In this document: one piece after another, positions 48,237-58,785 of the stretch
How the letters are laid out: every line of letters begins with the position of its first letter
How positions within the stretch are numbered: position 1 is the first letter of the stretch
Origin: Campylobacter aviculae
GTDB lineage: Bacteria > Campylobacterota > Campylobacteria > Campylobacterales > Campylobacteraceae
Assembly (NCBI RefSeq): GCF_005406215.1
Contig: NZ_NXMA01000011.1
Span: 1-62,073, forward strand
Length of the DNA stretch: 62,073 nucleotides
Direction: 5' to 3'
Notes under the pieces: model-generated
Databases searched by the model: none
What the model saw: the letters and a program-made list of their open reading frames with translations, nothing else
What the model was told of the DNA's origin: nothing
Program-made: the position numbers and the translations under genes

Positions 48237-49328
48237 TTACCAAAGAATTCCTTTAAACATTAAAGTTAAAAAATATCCTCCTATCAATAAAGCTATTCCT
48301 AAAAATAAAGCTAAACCAAAAACTCTAACACCGCTTTTTAGAAACTTTTTAAAATCTATTTGTAAGCCCAAAGCTGCCATAGCAAAAACGATACAAATCG
48401 TACAAAGATTTCTTCCGAGATTTACTATAGTATTCGTTTCAATACCTAAAAAACTCTCTCTATCAGATAAATAAGTATTAAACACTATCATTCCTAAAAA
48501 AGCAAAAGCAAAATAAGGTATAGTAAGAGTTTTAGTAGTTTTTCCATGATCTGAATGTTGATCTTTGGCAACAAAATAAGTTACTATAAGTAAAAATGGA
48601 ACAAGTAGAATAACTCTCATCATTTTAATAATAATTGCAATATTTGCAGCCTTTTGGTCAAAATTCGCCATGTCCTTTGCCATATCTGCAGCCCCAGCAA
48701 CATTAGCTACTTCATGTAAAATTGCTCCCATATAAACTCCCATAGCATTTTGATCAAAACCTGGAATTAAATCAAAAGCAAAACCAAACGGACATAAAAA
48801 CATAAAAATAAGTCCGAAAATGACCACAGTTCCTACAGCTAGAATACCCTTAAAAGGATCACTTTTTAAGCTTGATTCTAAAGCCAATACAGCTGCTGCA
48901 CCACAAATAGCACTACCAGCACCCACAAGCATTGAGGTTTCTCTATCAAGTCTAAAAATTTTTGTTCCAATAATCACAGAAGTAATAAAAATAGAAGATA
49001 CCACAATAGCAGAAAAAATAAACCCATTAAAACCTACACTTAAAAGCTCGGTTAATGTAATGTTAAAACCATATAAAACTATGCCTAGTCTCAAAAGCTT
49101 TTTAGCACTAAAATGAACTCCCGCTTGAAAAGTATGTTGATACTTAAAAAACCAAGGAGAAAGTAAAACGCCAATAATTATCGCAAAAGCTGTTGCGGCT
49201 AAATGGGTTGCATCTTTAATACTTTGAATATTTGAAAGATACATAGAAAAAACTACGATACACGCGGTGAAAACTAGACCTTTTATATTAGACCTAATGA
49301 TATTTTTAATATGTTTTGTATTCATCAT
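48237..49328 (-). CDS. yeiH: YeiH/UPF0324 membrane protein (putative sulfate exporter family)
   Basis: 363 residues, about 10 membrane segments. Family landmarks are GVLLSPWFFKYQHTFQAGVHFSAKKLLRLGIVLYG, GAGSAICGAAAVLA and GAILHEVANVAGAA. Equivalent to Cj0999c. The transport family carries the label putative sulfate exporter, on slim evidence. Divergent from a LysR-type regulator, a classical regulator-target arrangement. Confidence 0.87.
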   Translation of the reverse strand: MMNTKHIKNIIRSNIKGLVFTACIVVFSMYLSNIQSIKDATHLAATAFAIIIGVLLSPWFFKYQHTFQAGVHFSAKKLLRLGIVLYGFNITLTELLSVGFNGFIFSAIVVSSIFITSVIIGTKIFRLDRETSMLVGAGSAICGAAAVLALESSLKSDPFKGILAVGTVVIFGLIFMFLCPFGFAFDLIPGFDQNAMGVYMGAILHEVANVAGAADMAKDMANFDQKAANIAIIIKMMRVILLVPFLLIVTYFVAKDQHSDHGKTTKTLTIPYFAFAFLGMIVFNTYLSDRESFLGIETNTIVNLGRNLCTICIVFAMAALGLQIDFKKFLKSGVRVFGLALFLGIALLIGGYFLTLMFKGILW

Positions 49329-49398
49329 AAATTTATTTCCTTTCTAAAAAAATACAAATATTATTTAATTTTCTTGTAATTATAATTATTTTTTTTAT

Positions 49399-49416
49399 AT
49401 AATAAAAATATATTAT
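49399..49416. promoter_or_regulatory. Possible LysR-type operator between yeiH and its regulator
   Basis: ATAATA, six bases, TATTAT fits a T-N11-A LysR box and sits in the 133-base divergent spacer. The surrounding DNA is almost pure A/T, so chance occurrence is likely. Confidence 0.3.
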
Positions 49417-49461
49417 TTTAATTTTTATAATAAAATATTTTAATTAAACAAGGTCAAATTC

Positions 49462-50358
49462 ATGACAATGAAAATCAAGGATATGGAAATTTTTTTAGAT
49501 CTTTTAAATACGAAAAGTCCTACTCATACAGCTAACAATTTTGGTGTAACCCAATCTAGCATTTCTATTATCATTAAAAATATTGAACATAGTTTAGGAG
49601 GAGTTTTATTTGAGAGATTAGGTAAAAAGTTATTGCCTACACCTAAAGCCTTATATTTAGGAAATACTTGGATGAAACTCGTGCAAGAATATCACAAAAG
49701 CTTAAAAGATTTACATGATGAAAATATTCTTTTAGGAGATATAAAAATCGCAGCGACTCAAAGCATTGTCGAACATTTTCTTGGACCAATTTTATTTGAA
49801 TTTAAATCCAATTTTCCAAAAATTAAAATTCATTTTCAAACTGAAAACTCAAAAGAATGTCTTAATTTATTAAAAAATGGATATATAGAATTTGCCTTAA
49901 TTGAAACAGAATTAAACCCATTATTACTAGAATACGAAGACTTGCAAATGGAATTTTGGCATAAAGACGAACTTGTAGTTGCAACTAGTGATAAAAAACT
50001 TGGCAAAAAAGAATTTTATATTGACGAACTATTAAATAAAAAATGGATTCTAAGAGAAGCCGGATCAGGTCTTAGGGATAAATTTTTAGGCGAAATTGGT
50101 GCTATATCCAAAAAACTTGATATATTCTTAGAACTTGATAGAATGACAGCATTAAAAGAAATCGTTTTACAAAAAAATGCAATTTCCGTTTTTTCAAAAA
50201 AGAGCATAGAAAGAGAATTAAGAAATAAAAGCCTTTACGAGATTAAATTAAAGAACATTAATTTAGAACGCAATTTTTATACTTTAAAAAGAAAAAATTA
50301 CAATTTTAATCGTGCTTTAGAAAAATTTGAATTCTTTTTAAGAAATTATAAAATTTAA
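49462..50358 (+). CDS. LysR-type transcriptional regulator
   Basis: 298 residues, equivalent to Cj1000. The N-terminal winged helix-turn-helix (MEIFLDLLNTKSPTHTANNFGVTQSSISIIIKNIE) is followed by FERLGKKLLPTPKA and an effector-binding domain from about 90. Some start ambiguity: MTMKIKDM offers two in-frame ATGs; AAGGTC lies upstream of the first. Probably controls the divergent yeiH gene. Confidence 0.88.
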   Translation: MTMKIKDMEIFLDLLNTKSPTHTANNFGVTQSSISIIIKNIEHSLGGVLFERLGKKLLPTPKALYLGNTWMKLVQEYHKSLKDLHDENILLGDIKIAATQSIVEHFLGPILFEFKSNFPKIKIHFQTENSKECLNLLKNGYIEFALIETELNPLLLEYEDLQMEFWHKDELVVATSDKKLGKKEFYIDELLNKKWILREAGSGLRDKFLGEIGAISKKLDIFLELDRMTALKEIVLQKNAISVFSKKSIERELRNKSLYEIKLKNINLERNFYTLKRKNYNFNRALEKFEFFLRNYKI

Positions 50359-50394
50359 AAATATTTATATATTTAAAGTTAAGAAATATTTCGA

Positions 50395-50400
50395 TATAAT
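50395..50400 (+). promoter_or_regulatory. sigma70 -10 element for rpoD
   Basis: TATAAT in CGATATAAT, 42 bases before the rpoD ATG. The CGAT prefix recalls sigma28, but no TAAA stands 15 bases upstream, so I read it as sigma70. Confidence 0.55.
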
Positions 50401-50442
50401 AAAAGGTTATGGTAACTAAAATTGCTTAAGGAAAAATGTTAG

Positions 50443-52308
50443 ATGAATGCTAAAACTCAAAATTTAGAACTTGAAGAATTATTTAAAGAAAATAAAGAAG
50501 ATTATATTACCTATGAAAAACTAGTTAAATATTTAGATAAACAACCAAATAGTACTATTGTTAAGAAAATATCTGCTTTAATGAAAAAATACAAAGTCCA
50601 ACTATTTTCAGCTGCAGAAATTGCACAAATGAAAAATATTGAAGATGCCAAAAGATTACAAGAAGAAAAACAAAAACTCCAAGATACTAGCCTTGAAAAT
50701 GAATTTGATTTAGCTAATGAAAATGATTTACTTGAATGGAGCAGATCAGATTCTCCTGTGCGTATGTATTTAAGAGAAATGGGACAAATTGCTCTTTTAA
50801 GTAAAGATGAAGAGGTTGAAATTTCAAAAAAAATTGAACTTGGTGAAGATATTATTATCGACGCTTTTTGCTCCGTTCCTTATCTTATAGATTTTATTTT
50901 AGATTATCGAGAACCTTTAATTAATCGCGAAAGACGCGTAAAAGAACTTTTTAAAAGTTTTGACGATGAAGATAAAAATAGCGATAAAGATGGACTTGAA
51001 GATCTTGAGGATGAGGAGAATGAAGAGGAGTTAGAAAACGATGAAGAAGCTCCCAAAAAACCTAATAAAAAAGAAGATGAAAGAACTTTAAAAGTTATAG
51101 AAAAATTTAAAGCCTTAGAAAAAGCAAAAAAAGATTGGCTAAAAGTTTCCAAGGATAAAGAAAGCGGAGATGAACTTTTAGATAAGCTTGGTATTGCCTT
51201 TAAAAAAAATATTTTAAAAGAAAAATTAATGGATTTGGGACCAACTTCTAAGTTAATCAGTGAAATAGTAAAATCAATGGAAACAGCACTTAAAAGCGAT
51301 GAAGAATTTGACAAAGAACTTAAACGCCTTGAATATCGCTTACCTATGTTTTCTGAAGAACTTAAAAATCGCCATGCTGATATACTCAAAGATATTACTA
51401 AACTTACCAAAGAAGAAATTACAGAAAAGGCACTTGAGGCTACTATGGTAAGTACTTATATGGAAATTAAAAAACTTTTTCAAACTAAAGAAGCAAGTAA
51501 AAAAGGATTTGACTTAGAAAAAGAACGTTTAAAGGAAATTTTAGAACAAATAAAACGAGGTAAAAAAATATCAGATGAAGCAAAAACTAGAATGGCAAAA
51601 TCAAATTTACGCTTAGTTGTAAGTATAGCAAAACGCTATACAAATCGCGGATTGCCATTTTTAGATCTCATCCAAGAAGGCAATATAGGTCTTATGAAGG
51701 CTGTTGATAAATTTGAATACAAACGAGGATATAAATTTTCAACTTATGCTACTTGGTGGATACGTCAAGCTATCTCAAGAGCAATTGCAGATCAAGCAAG
51801 AACCATTAGAATTCCTATACATATGATAGAAACTATCAATCAAATTAACAAAATTATACGGGAGCATTTACAAAAAGATGGTAAAGAGCCTGATGTAAGT
51901 GTTATAGCCAAAGAAGTTGGTTTAAATATAGATAAAGTTAAACAAGTGATCAAAATTACAAAAGAACCTATCTCTCTTGAAGCACCAATTGGAAATGAGG
52001 ATGATGGAAAATTTGGAGATTTTATAGAGGATAGAAATTCACTTTCTCCTATAGATCATATACTCAAAAATGATTTAAAAGAACAAATTGATGAAGTTTT
52101 AGATCAGCTTAATGAGAGAGAAAAAACAGTAATTAGAATGCGTTTCGGGTTAATGGACGATGAAAGCGATAGAACCTTGGAAGAAATAGGAAAAGAGCTT
52201 AATGTTACACGAGAAAGAGTGCGTCAAATAGAGAGTTCGGCTATAAAAAAATTAAAACATCCAAAAGTAGGAAGAAAGCTGAAAAATTATATAGAAGGAT
52301 GGAAGTAA
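50443..52308 (+). CDS. rpoD: Primary sigma factor RpoD (sigma70)
   Basis: 621 residues. Region 1.1 at the start is followed by region 1.2 ([19 protein letters not shown]), then an acidic non-conserved insertion (about 175-215, runs of Glu/Asp). Regions 2.3-2.4 are [29 protein letters not shown] and region 4.2 is [25 protein letters not shown] precedes the ATG at slightly long spacing. Equivalent to Cj1001. Confidence 0.98.
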   Translation: MNAKTQNLELEELFKENKEDYITYEKLVKYLDKQPNSTIVKKISALMKKYKVQLFSAAEIAQMKNIEDAKRLQEEKQKLQDTSLENEFDLANENDLLEWSRSDSPVRMYLREMGQIALLSKDEEVEISKKIELGEDIIIDAFCSVPYLIDFILDYREPLINRERRVKELFKSFDDEDKNSDKDGLEDLEDEENEEELENDEEAPKKPNKKEDERTLKVIEKFKALEKAKKDWLKVSKDKESGDELLDKLGIAFKKNILKEKLMDLGPTSKLISEIVKSMETALKSDEEFDKELKRLEYRLPMFSEELKNRHADILKDITKLTKEEITEKALEATMVSTYMEIKKLFQTKEASKKGFDLEKERLKEILEQIKRGKKISDEAKTRMAKSNLRLVVSIAKRYTNRGLPFLDLIQEGNIGLMKAVDKFEYKRGYKFSTYATWWIRQAISRAIADQARTIRIPIHMIETINQINKIIREHLQKDGKEPDVSVIAKEVGLNIDKVKQVIKITKEPISLEAPIGNEDDGKFGDFIEDRNSLSPIDHILKNDLKEQIDEVLDQLNEREKTVIRMRFGLMDDESDRTLEEIGKELNVTRERVRQIESSAIKKLKHPKVGRKLKNYIEGWK

Positions 52309-52326
52309 AAGTTTCAAATCTTTTAC
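52305..52326. terminator. Weak hairpin at the rpoD end
   Basis: GTAAAAG and CTTTTAC with an 8-base loop span the rpoD stop codon, before the convergent rhomboid gene. No U-tract follows. Confidence 0.3.
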
Positions 52327-52347
52327 TCCTAGATTAAAACACCTTTA

Positions 52348-52854
52348 TCAATGTCTAGCTTTTGCTAAAACAAATCCGCAAATAAAACCAAATATATGAC
52401 CATACCAAGCTATATTTATTCCCATAAACAAAGGAATAAAACTCATCAATAAAATCGCAACAATAATTCCTAAAGTGCTTTTTCTATCTAAAAAAGCAAA
52501 ATATCCCATTAAAACACAAATTGCTCCACTAGCTCCTATAAGATTAACATCAAAATCAAAAAAATAAATATAAACAACACTTAAAAAAGAACACAATAAA
52601 CCGCCTATCAAATAGACCGATACAAAATATAATTTTCCTAAATATTTTTCTAAAATACTGCCAAATTGAAAAAGCATAATCATATTAAGTATAAGGTGAG
52701 TTAAACTGCCGTGCAAGAACATAGATGTTAAAATCTGCCAATAAGCGCCCTTAAAAAATGAAGTATTGAGTCCTAATAAATTATAATCATAACCAGGTAT
52801 GAGAAAATACAATATAATATTCAAAAAAATCAAAATAAATGTAATCAATAGCAA
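52348..52854 (-). CDS. Rhomboid-family intramembrane serine protease
   Basis: 168 residues, six membrane segments: a minimal rhomboid core, at the Cj1003c position. FLHGSLTHLILNMIMLFQFG carries the oxyanion-hole HxxxN region. The catalytic Ser is in LIGASGAICVLMGY and the catalytic His in AWYGHIFGFICGF. Cleaves membrane proteins within the bilayer; substrate unknown. Confidence 0.9.
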   Translation of the reverse strand: MLLITFILIFLNIILYFLIPGYDYNLLGLNTSFFKGAYWQILTSMFLHGSLTHLILNMIMLFQFGSILEKYLGKLYFVSVYLIGGLLCSFLSVVYIYFFDFDVNLIGASGAICVLMGYFAFLDRKSTLGIIVAILLMSFIPLFMGINIAWYGHIFGFICGFVLAKARH

Positions 52855-52878
52855 CCCTTTTTATATTATTGTCTTAAA

Positions 52879-52911
52879 ATTCACATAAAATTCACATAAA
52901 TTTTTTAGAAT
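52879..52911 (+). promoter_or_regulatory. DccR-type direct repeat and -10 element
   Basis: ATTCAC, ATAAAA, TTCACA (52879-52896) fits exactly the wTTCAC-N6-TTCACw repeat reported for the C. jejuni DccRS regulon. A -10 TAGAAT follows at 52906-52911, so the repeat takes the -35 place, as usual for OmpR-type activators. It precedes the periplasmic PepSY-like gene. Confidence 0.7.
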
Positions 52912-52941
52912 GTATCAAAAATTTGATTTAGGGAAAATATT

Positions 52942-53358
52942 TTGAAAATATTTTTTTTAATACCTTTATTTATTTATTTTACATATTTAAATGCTGATAT
53001 TATCATATCTCCGGATAGTTTGCCTAGTATTTCTAAAGAATTTATTGAAAAAAATTTTAAAGCACCTATAGGTATAGTTCAAAGAGATAAAAATTCTTAC
53101 GAAGTTTATCTTAGTGATGGTATAGAAATAGAATTTGAAATTGATGGAACATGGAAAGAAATAGAGAGTAAACTTAATCCTTTCGAATTTGATTTTCTAC
53201 CATCTAATATCAGTAACATCATAAAAAATCAATTTCCAAACGTTAAGGCTAGAGAGATAGAAAGAAAAATTAATCACTATAAAATAAAACTTACCAACGG
53301 ATTAAAAATTTATATCGATTTTAATGGGACAATTTTGCATAAAAATTTAGATTACTAA
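52942..53358 (+). CDS. PepSY-like periplasmic protein (DUF2874 type)
   Basis: 138 residues with a signal peptide (MKIFFLIPLFIYFTYLNA). Two copies of a PepSY-like/BLIP unit: SYEVYLSDGIEIEFEIDGTWKEIE and HYKIKLTNGLKIYIDFNGTI, each preceded by a helix. TTG start with AGGGAAAA upstream. Such proteins are periplasmic and of unknown role in Campylobacter, and several are under DccRS control, matching the repeat in front of this one. Convergent with the haem lyase gene. Confidence 0.75.
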   Translation: MKIFFLIPLFIYFTYLNADIIISPDSLPSISKEFIEKNFKAPIGIVQRDKNSYEVYLSDGIEIEFEIDGTWKEIESKLNPFEFDFLPSNISNIIKNQFPNVKAREIERKINHYKIKLTNGLKIYIDFNGTILHKNLDY

Positions 53359-53377
53359 CAATAAAATATCTTTTATC

Positions 53378-56080
53378 TTAAATAGGACTTTCTAATTTCC
53401 TTTTAAAAAAAGCGCCTATAATAAAAAATAGAGTAAAAATTACAAAAAAATATAAAAATTTTGGAATTGGCATAGGATCTCCAGCTGCATACGAATGAAG
53501 TCCAGAAAGATAAAAATTTACTCCAAAATAAGTCATTAAAATAGAATAAAATCCTGCTACACTTGCAGTTGCAAAAACATAAGGATTGTTAAATATAGAA
53601 ATAAATCTAAGGTGTAAGATTATAGTATAAACAACAATAGATATTAAAGCCCAAGTTTCTTTGGAATCCCAACCCCAATATCTTCCCCAACTTTCATTAG
53701 CCCAAACTCCACCCAAAAAATTACCAATAGTTAATAAAGCAAGTCCTAGTATCATTGCCATTTCATTAACACAATGCAAATTTAAAATACTTTGATCAAC
53801 CTGTTTTCTCTTTTGATTTCTTAAGATAAATAAAAATAAGGTAAAAATTCCAAGCAAAAAACAAAGCCCTAAAAATCCATAGCTTGCCGTGATAATAGAA
53901 ACATGAATATTTAGCCAATAAGACTTTAAGACAGGTACCAAATTAGTGATTTGAGGATCCATAAAACCAAGATGTGCAACAAATAAAGCAATTCCCGCCA
54001 TAATACTTGCGGTGCAAAGCACCAAAGAAGATTTTTTATAAAAAATTAAACCCGAAAAGGCACACGCAAAAGCAATATAAACCATACTTTCATAAGCATT
54101 ACTCCAAGGTGCATGATCACCAACATACCAACGAATTATTAAAGCAAATACATGAACAATTACACTGCAAGAAATCAATAAAAATAATATTCTTTTAATC
54201 CATTTTGATATTTTTTTTAAGCTTAAAATTTCATAAAAAATTAAAACAAAAAGTATAGCACCTAAACAAAGATAAATAAAAGTAAGATTTTCAAAAATAT
54301 TGTAATGATTTAAAAAAATTTCCAAATTAATTTTAATTTTTGATGGAATAAAATTTTGAGCATAGTATTTTTGAAATTTCTTAAGTTTTTCTAAATTCTC
54401 ATTAGCTTCTGAAAAATCTTTATTTATTAAACCTTGATTAAAGTCAAAAAAATATTTTAAAAGTAAATTTCTTATATTTTCTATATCTCTTAAATTAAAT
54501 GGCATATTTGTAGCAGGAGAATACCAAGTATATGTTTTTTGGCTTGGATCTGGAAAGATTCTAAAAACTTCACCGCTATAAATATAAAAAGCGGAATTAA
54601 TTTTTTCATCTAGAGTCAAAACATCTTTATCAAATTGATCCCTTAAGGCAGGTTTTTTACGACTTGCTTCTTCAACATAATTTGAAAGCTTATAAAACCC
54701 TTTATCAAAAACATCATTATAGGCTATATATTTTTCATTTTTATCCACACCTAAAATTGATTTAAGTTTTGGAGTTTTTATACTTATCATTTTAATATAT
54801 TGAAAATTTTGCGGATACATCATCATACCTAAAAAAATCTGATTATAATTTAGTCCTAAAAAACTATTTTTTTTGGTAATCTTGTGGATATAATTCATTG
54901 CTACAGTATCTATAGGTTTAATTCTTCCATCAAAATCTTGAACCAATAAGCTACCAAAAAGTAAAGAATGCTGCAAGGAATCATCTTTAATGCTTTGTAC
55001 AAGTTTTAAAGTATCCCATTCCGCAAAAACCTTAGTATGCATAATAAAAAGACAAAACACTACCAAAACAAAGTTTTTTTGATTTTTAAGATAATTCGAA
55101 AGCTTAGCAAATCTTGATCTTTTATCAAACAAAATCCAAATAAAAGCACATATTAGTAGAGTATAACCGATATAAGTTGGAATTTTTCCAGGATCTTTAT
55201 TAACTGAAAAAATAGTCCCTTGCTCATCTTGATCGTAAGAACTTTGAAAAAATCTATATCCGCCATAATCTAAAACATTATTCATAAAAATTTTATACTC
55301 AAAACTTTTATCTTTATCAATCACTTCAATATCTGAAGCATATGATGAAGGACTCATTGAACCTGCGTAACGCTCTAAAATAAAATCTTTTAAATTTATA
55401 GAAAAAGGAAGCTCTATCTCTTCAGGACCCCAATTGAGTGCAAAAATTTCTCCTCCTAATCTAAAAGGCAACACATTTTCATTGTTATAATTTGGCACAA
55501 GTAAAATTTCTTTAGAGTCGCCATTAAAAGAAATTTTCATCTTAATAATAGGATTAGTCATTGCGTTAGCTGCTTTTTCGTAATCAAGTAATTCTAAATC
55601 TATTTTTTTATCTTTTATAACAATCTCTTTTTTAAAAGTATTCTTCAAGAAAGGATTAAAAGTAACACCAAAAGATTGATATTCTCTAACTTTTCCATTA
55701 TTATTATAAAGCATTAAAGCTATAAACTCATCTCTAGTTACAACGATATTTGAACTTTGACCTTCTCTTATATGCATACCTCCTTCTATCCCAAAATATC
55801 TTGTGATTCCGGCACCCAATAAAATAACTATAAAAGCACAATGCAATAATAAAGCGGCATATTTTTTTCTCTGGAAAAGTTTATGTATAAAAATAATGCC
55901 TACAAGATTAATCAAAAGCAAAAGATGCAACAAATCAAACCAAAAAGCATTATAAACCATTACTTTAGCAGCGTTTGTTCCAAAGTCATTTTCAATAAAA
56001 GTAGCTACCGCACAAGAAATTGCATAAATAAAAAGCAAAATAAGACTCATCCAAAAAGAAAAAAAGATTTTTTTAAACAT
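53378..56080 (-). CDS. ccsBA: CcsBA-type cytochrome c haem lyase (system II), candidate dedicated lyase for MccA
   Basis: 900 residues, the fused ResB/CcsB plus CcsA form usual in Campylobacterota. The ResB-like half (about 1-360) has four membrane segments and a long periplasmic domain. The CcsA half carries the haem-handling WWD motif WGRYWGWDSKETWA near 797-811, flanked by His-bearing helices (HAPWSNAYESMVY upstream). It ligates haem to periplasmic apocytochromes. As the last gene of the MccA operon it resembles the CcsA1 lyase of Wolinella succinogenes, needed only for the MccA CX15CH haem. Campylobacter also carries a general lyase elsewhere, so specialisation is likely but inferred. Confidence 0.87.
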   Translation of the reverse strand: MFKKIFFSFWMSLILLFIYAISCAVATFIENDFGTNAAKVMVYNAFWFDLLHLLLLINLVGIIFIHKLFQRKKYAALLLHCAFIVILLGAGITRYFGIEGGMHIREGQSSNIVVTRDEFIALMLYNNNGKVREYQSFGVTFNPFLKNTFKKEIVIKDKKIDLELLDYEKAANAMTNPIIKMKISFNGDSKEILLVPNYNNENVLPFRLGGEIFALNWGPEEIELPFSINLKDFILERYAGSMSPSSYASDIEVIDKDKSFEYKIFMNNVLDYGGYRFFQSSYDQDEQGTIFSVNKDPGKIPTYIGYTLLICAFIWILFDKRSRFAKLSNYLKNQKNFVLVVFCLFIMHTKVFAEWDTLKLVQSIKDDSLQHSLLFGSLLVQDFDGRIKPIDTVAMNYIHKITKKNSFLGLNYNQIFLGMMMYPQNFQYIKMISIKTPKLKSILGVDKNEKYIAYNDVFDKGFYKLSNYVEEASRKKPALRDQFDKDVLTLDEKINSAFYIYSGEVFRIFPDPSQKTYTWYSPATNMPFNLRDIENIRNLLLKYFFDFNQGLINKDFSEANENLEKLKKFQKYYAQNFIPSKIKINLEIFLNHYNIFENLTFIYLCLGAILFVLIFYEILSLKKISKWIKRILFLLISCSVIVHVFALIIRWYVGDHAPWSNAYESMVYIAFACAFSGLIFYKKSSLVLCTASIMAGIALFVAHLGFMDPQITNLVPVLKSYWLNIHVSIITASYGFLGLCFLLGIFTLFLFILRNQKRKQVDQSILNLHCVNEMAMILGLALLTIGNFLGGVWANESWGRYWGWDSKETWALISIVVYTIILHLRFISIFNNPYVFATASVAGFYSILMTYFGVNFYLSGLHSYAAGDPMPIPKFLYFFVIFTLFFIIGAFFKRKLESPI

Positions 56081-56654
56081 TATTTTCTCTATAACTCAAA
56101 AAAAGTTTTTTAAAAAGTTCATCTTCGGTTAAATTCTGGTTTTGTATATCACTTAAAATATTCATAGTTAGAATCAAGCGCTTAGAATTCATAAAACCTG
56201 GATAAATAAGTAAAGTTTTACCAGTAGAATTGAAAAAAACTAAGGTTGGAGTTGAATCGATATTAAAGTTTTTCAAAAGCTCTTCTGTGCTTATTTTTTC
56301 ACCCTGATAATTGTGAATTTTATGATAACTTATATTGATATAGTAAGAATTATACTGATTTTTAAGTATTTTTTGAATTTCTTCATTATTTTTTATTTCA
56401 TTTTTTAATCCTTCACAATAAATACAATTATTAGCACTAAATATAATCAAAGTAGGCTTTTTAGAAAAAATAATCTCTTGATTATTTTTAAAAAAAATTG
56501 CAATATCTTTGTAAGAATTTACATCAAGATTATCCGAAATATTTATATTTTCTTTAGAAGTTTGCGTCCCTTTAGAAATAATATCCTCATCTATCTTATT
56601 GTCATTGCAGCCAAAAAATAATACACTTAATATTAAAATAATTTTTTTTAACAT
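56073..56654 (-). CDS. Thioredoxin-like periplasmic lipoprotein
   Basis: 193 residues. Lipobox VLFFGCN (Cys16). A thioredoxin fold carries CIYC at 77-80, and the cis-Pro region is STPTLVFF. It resembles SoxW/ResA-type reductases that keep apocytochrome cysteines reduced for haem attachment or service periplasmic sulfur chemistry. It overlaps the haem lyase gene by 8 bases and follows a 15-bp hairpin. Confidence 0.83.
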   Translation of the reverse strand: MLKKIILILSVLFFGCNDNKIDEDIISKGTQTSKENINISDNLDVNSYKDIAIFFKNNQEIIFSKKPTLIIFSANNCIYCEGLKNEIKNNEEIQKILKNQYNSYYINISYHKIHNYQGEKISTEELLKNFNIDSTPTLVFFNSTGKTLLIYPGFMNSKRLILTMNILSDIQNQNLTEDELFKKLFLSYRENNV

Positions 56655-56672
56655 TCATTCCTTTCAGTAAAT

Positions 56673-56708
56673 AATAAATTTACCAGAAATCAGTCTGGTA
56701 AATTTATT
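56673..56708 (-). terminator. 15-bp intra-operon hairpin after the cytochrome b gene
   Basis: AATAAATTTACCAGA and its exact complement with a 6-base loop overlap the stop codon of the 56707-58770 gene. They precede the thioredoxin-like start by 19 bases. It could partly terminate or shield the 3' end so that structural cytochromes outnumber assembly factors. Confidence 0.7.
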
Positions 56709-58770
56709 AATTCAATAAATCAAATATAAAAGCATAGATCATTAAAAATAAAAATATCATCCCTGTAATAAGCATCAAATAACCAGCTATTTTAGCTATA
56801 CCTTTATAAGAATCAAATCTAGATTTTTTTTCATATAAACTCTCAAGCTTTCCGCTTTCTTGTAATCGTTTATAATAAACACTTCTTTCATTCTTAACTT
56901 CACTCTCGCTTTGGGTTCCAGAAAAAATAACCATATCCATAGGGAAACGATCTGCCCTAAAGTGAGTATTGAAAAAATGGATCGCAAAAATAAATCCTGT
57001 CGCAAGTAAAGCTTCATCAGAATGCACCAAAGAGCAAAGATTGATCATCCATCCCGGTAAAAATAAACTAAAAAAAGTTGGAAACCATAAAACTAGTCCT
57101 GAAAACCCTATTACAAACATACCCCAAAATACAGCCAAATAATCAAATTTTTCCCAATAAGTCCAACGATCGAATTGTGGTCTTTCCCCCATGCCAAAAA
57201 ACCATTTAAAATGTGCTTTTATATCTTTAAAATCTTGATAATTTGGCATTAAAGAGTCAGGACCAAAAAGGGCTTTTAAAATCTTCATTTTATCAAGCTT
57301 TCCAGTTTGCGGATCACGCACTAAATCTCTTCTTTTCCAATTTACAATAATAATTTCCCCTATATGAGAAAAAAACACAGCAAACATAATAATAGCACTA
57401 ATATGATGTACAATAGTCGCTCCAATTGGTCCACCCATAATATCAACTAGAGTTTGAGCCCATGGAGCTGTATAGAATTTTTGTGGTAAACCTGAAAAAG
57501 CTAAGCCGAGAAAACTAGCAGCCATAAAAAAGTGTTGAATCTTATGAAACGTTGAAAAACGTTTAATTAAAATTTTATCACTATGCGCTTCTTCCTTTGC
57601 TTTTTTCCATTGAATCGGATTAAAAATTCTTGCTAAAATAAGTCTTATACTCCAAAGCAAAGTATGTAAGCCAAAAAATACAAAAACTCCTATTACCAAA
57701 GCTGTCATAAAAACATAAGCTCCATGTAGTAATGGAAAATTCTTTCCATCGGTATGATCTGCATGTGCAATAAAATTTGCAAAATTTTCATTTGCATTTG
57801 GATGGCATTGAGTGCAAGTTTGAATACGATTTAAAGAAGATAAAGTTGAATTTAAATCATCGACTTTTAAGATATTATGTTTGCCGTGACAATCATAACA
57901 GGCAGCAATTTTTGGTGCATTTCCCGGGCTATTTAATACCATAGCCTTACCATGAAAGGTATCATGATATCGATCTTGTTTATCTTGATGACATTCCCCA
58001 CATTTAAAATCACTTCTTTGTTTCAAAGTCATTGCATTAAATAATGGATCATTGTTATGAATATTATGACAAGTAGTGCAAGTTGGAATTTTTTTCTTTT
58101 TTCCATTTTCATCAAGCCCTATTTGAGCAAAATTTTGATGAATACTATGTTTAAATTCTTGATCGATATTTTTATGACAACTGGCACAATTTTGATTAAT
58201 AAGATCTAGGTTTGTAGCATCTTTATAGCGGATAGTTTTTTTGCTTTCGCCTTTTCCATGACAATCTCTACAACTTGGAATATCTCCAAAATACATTCTC
58301 GAGTGTATGCTATCTTTAAAATCTTCTAAATTTTCCGCATTTTCCCACTTTTCTATTTGTTCTTTTTGAACCCTTCTTCCTGACAATACCCAAGATTCAA
58401 TACCATCAAGCATAACATAAACGTGAGTATAGCCTAATTTCTGACTTAAATTTGCAAGATTTGAAGCATTATAAGCAAAACGATTAGATCCATAAAATAT
58501 TAAAGTAGAGTTAAAATCATTTGGAAGTAAATTTTGCCAATTTTGATCATTAACTAAAATAGCGTTTGGAATAACTCCGGCCATCTCCCTTTCTTCTTTA
58601 GAATTTATATCTATAAAATATACATTTTTTTGACTTAAAAATTTTTCAGCATCACTCATGCTAATAGGAGTTACACCATCTAAAATACCAATTTTTATTT
58701 TTCCATCAGCGTATAAACTGCCATAAAAACATAAAAAAAGTAATATAATTTTGATAAAATTTTGCTTCAA
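56707..58770 (-). CDS. Fused rhodanese-hexahaem cytochrome c-cytochrome b561-like quinol dehydrogenase
   Basis: 687 residues. Signal peptide 1-21. A rhodanese-like domain (about 30-135) has Gly94 (FYGSNRF) where the catalytic Cys should be, so it is probably a non-catalytic binding module. Six CXXCH sites follow, with first Cys at 167, 195, 231, 257, 291 and 319. From about 350 six membrane helices with conserved His resemble the di-haem cytochrome b561/formate dehydrogenase gamma type. The protein could take electrons from menaquinol and pass them through its haems to the octahaem partner encoded upstream. I do not know a named homologue; the electron-transfer role is inference. Confidence 0.8.
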   Translation of the reverse strand: MKQNFIKIILLFLCFYGSLYADGKIKIGILDGVTPISMSDAEKFLSQKNVYFIDINSKEEREMAGVIPNAILVNDQNWQNLLPNDFNSTLIFYGSNRFAYNASNLANLSQKLGYTHVYVMLDGIESWVLSGRRVQKEQIEKWENAENLEDFKDSIHSRMYFGDIPSCRDCHGKGESKKTIRYKDATNLDLINQNCASCHKNIDQEFKHSIHQNFAQIGLDENGKKKKIPTCTTCHNIHNNDPLFNAMTLKQRSDFKCGECHQDKQDRYHDTFHGKAMVLNSPGNAPKIAACYDCHGKHNILKVDDLNSTLSSLNRIQTCTQCHPNANENFANFIAHADHTDGKNFPLLHGAYVFMTALVIGVFVFFGLHTLLWSIRLILARIFNPIQWKKAKEEAHSDKILIKRFSTFHKIQHFFMAASFLGLAFSGLPQKFYTAPWAQTLVDIMGGPIGATIVHHISAIIMFAVFFSHIGEIIIVNWKRRDLVRDPQTGKLDKMKILKALFGPDSLMPNYQDFKDIKAHFKWFFGMGERPQFDRWTYWEKFDYLAVFWGMFVIGFSGLVLWFPTFFSLFLPGWMINLCSLVHSDEALLATGFIFAIHFFNTHFRADRFPMDMVIFSGTQSESEVKNERSVYYKRLQESGKLESLYEKKSRFDSYKGIAKIAGYLMLITGMIFLFLMIYAFIFDLLN

Positions 58771-58785
58771 ACCCTACTCCTTAAA

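Noticed and set aside
50384-50400. sigma28 promoter for rpoD (CGATATAAT)
   Set aside because: The only TAAA nearby gives a spacing of 12, not 15; a plain sigma70 -10 explains it.
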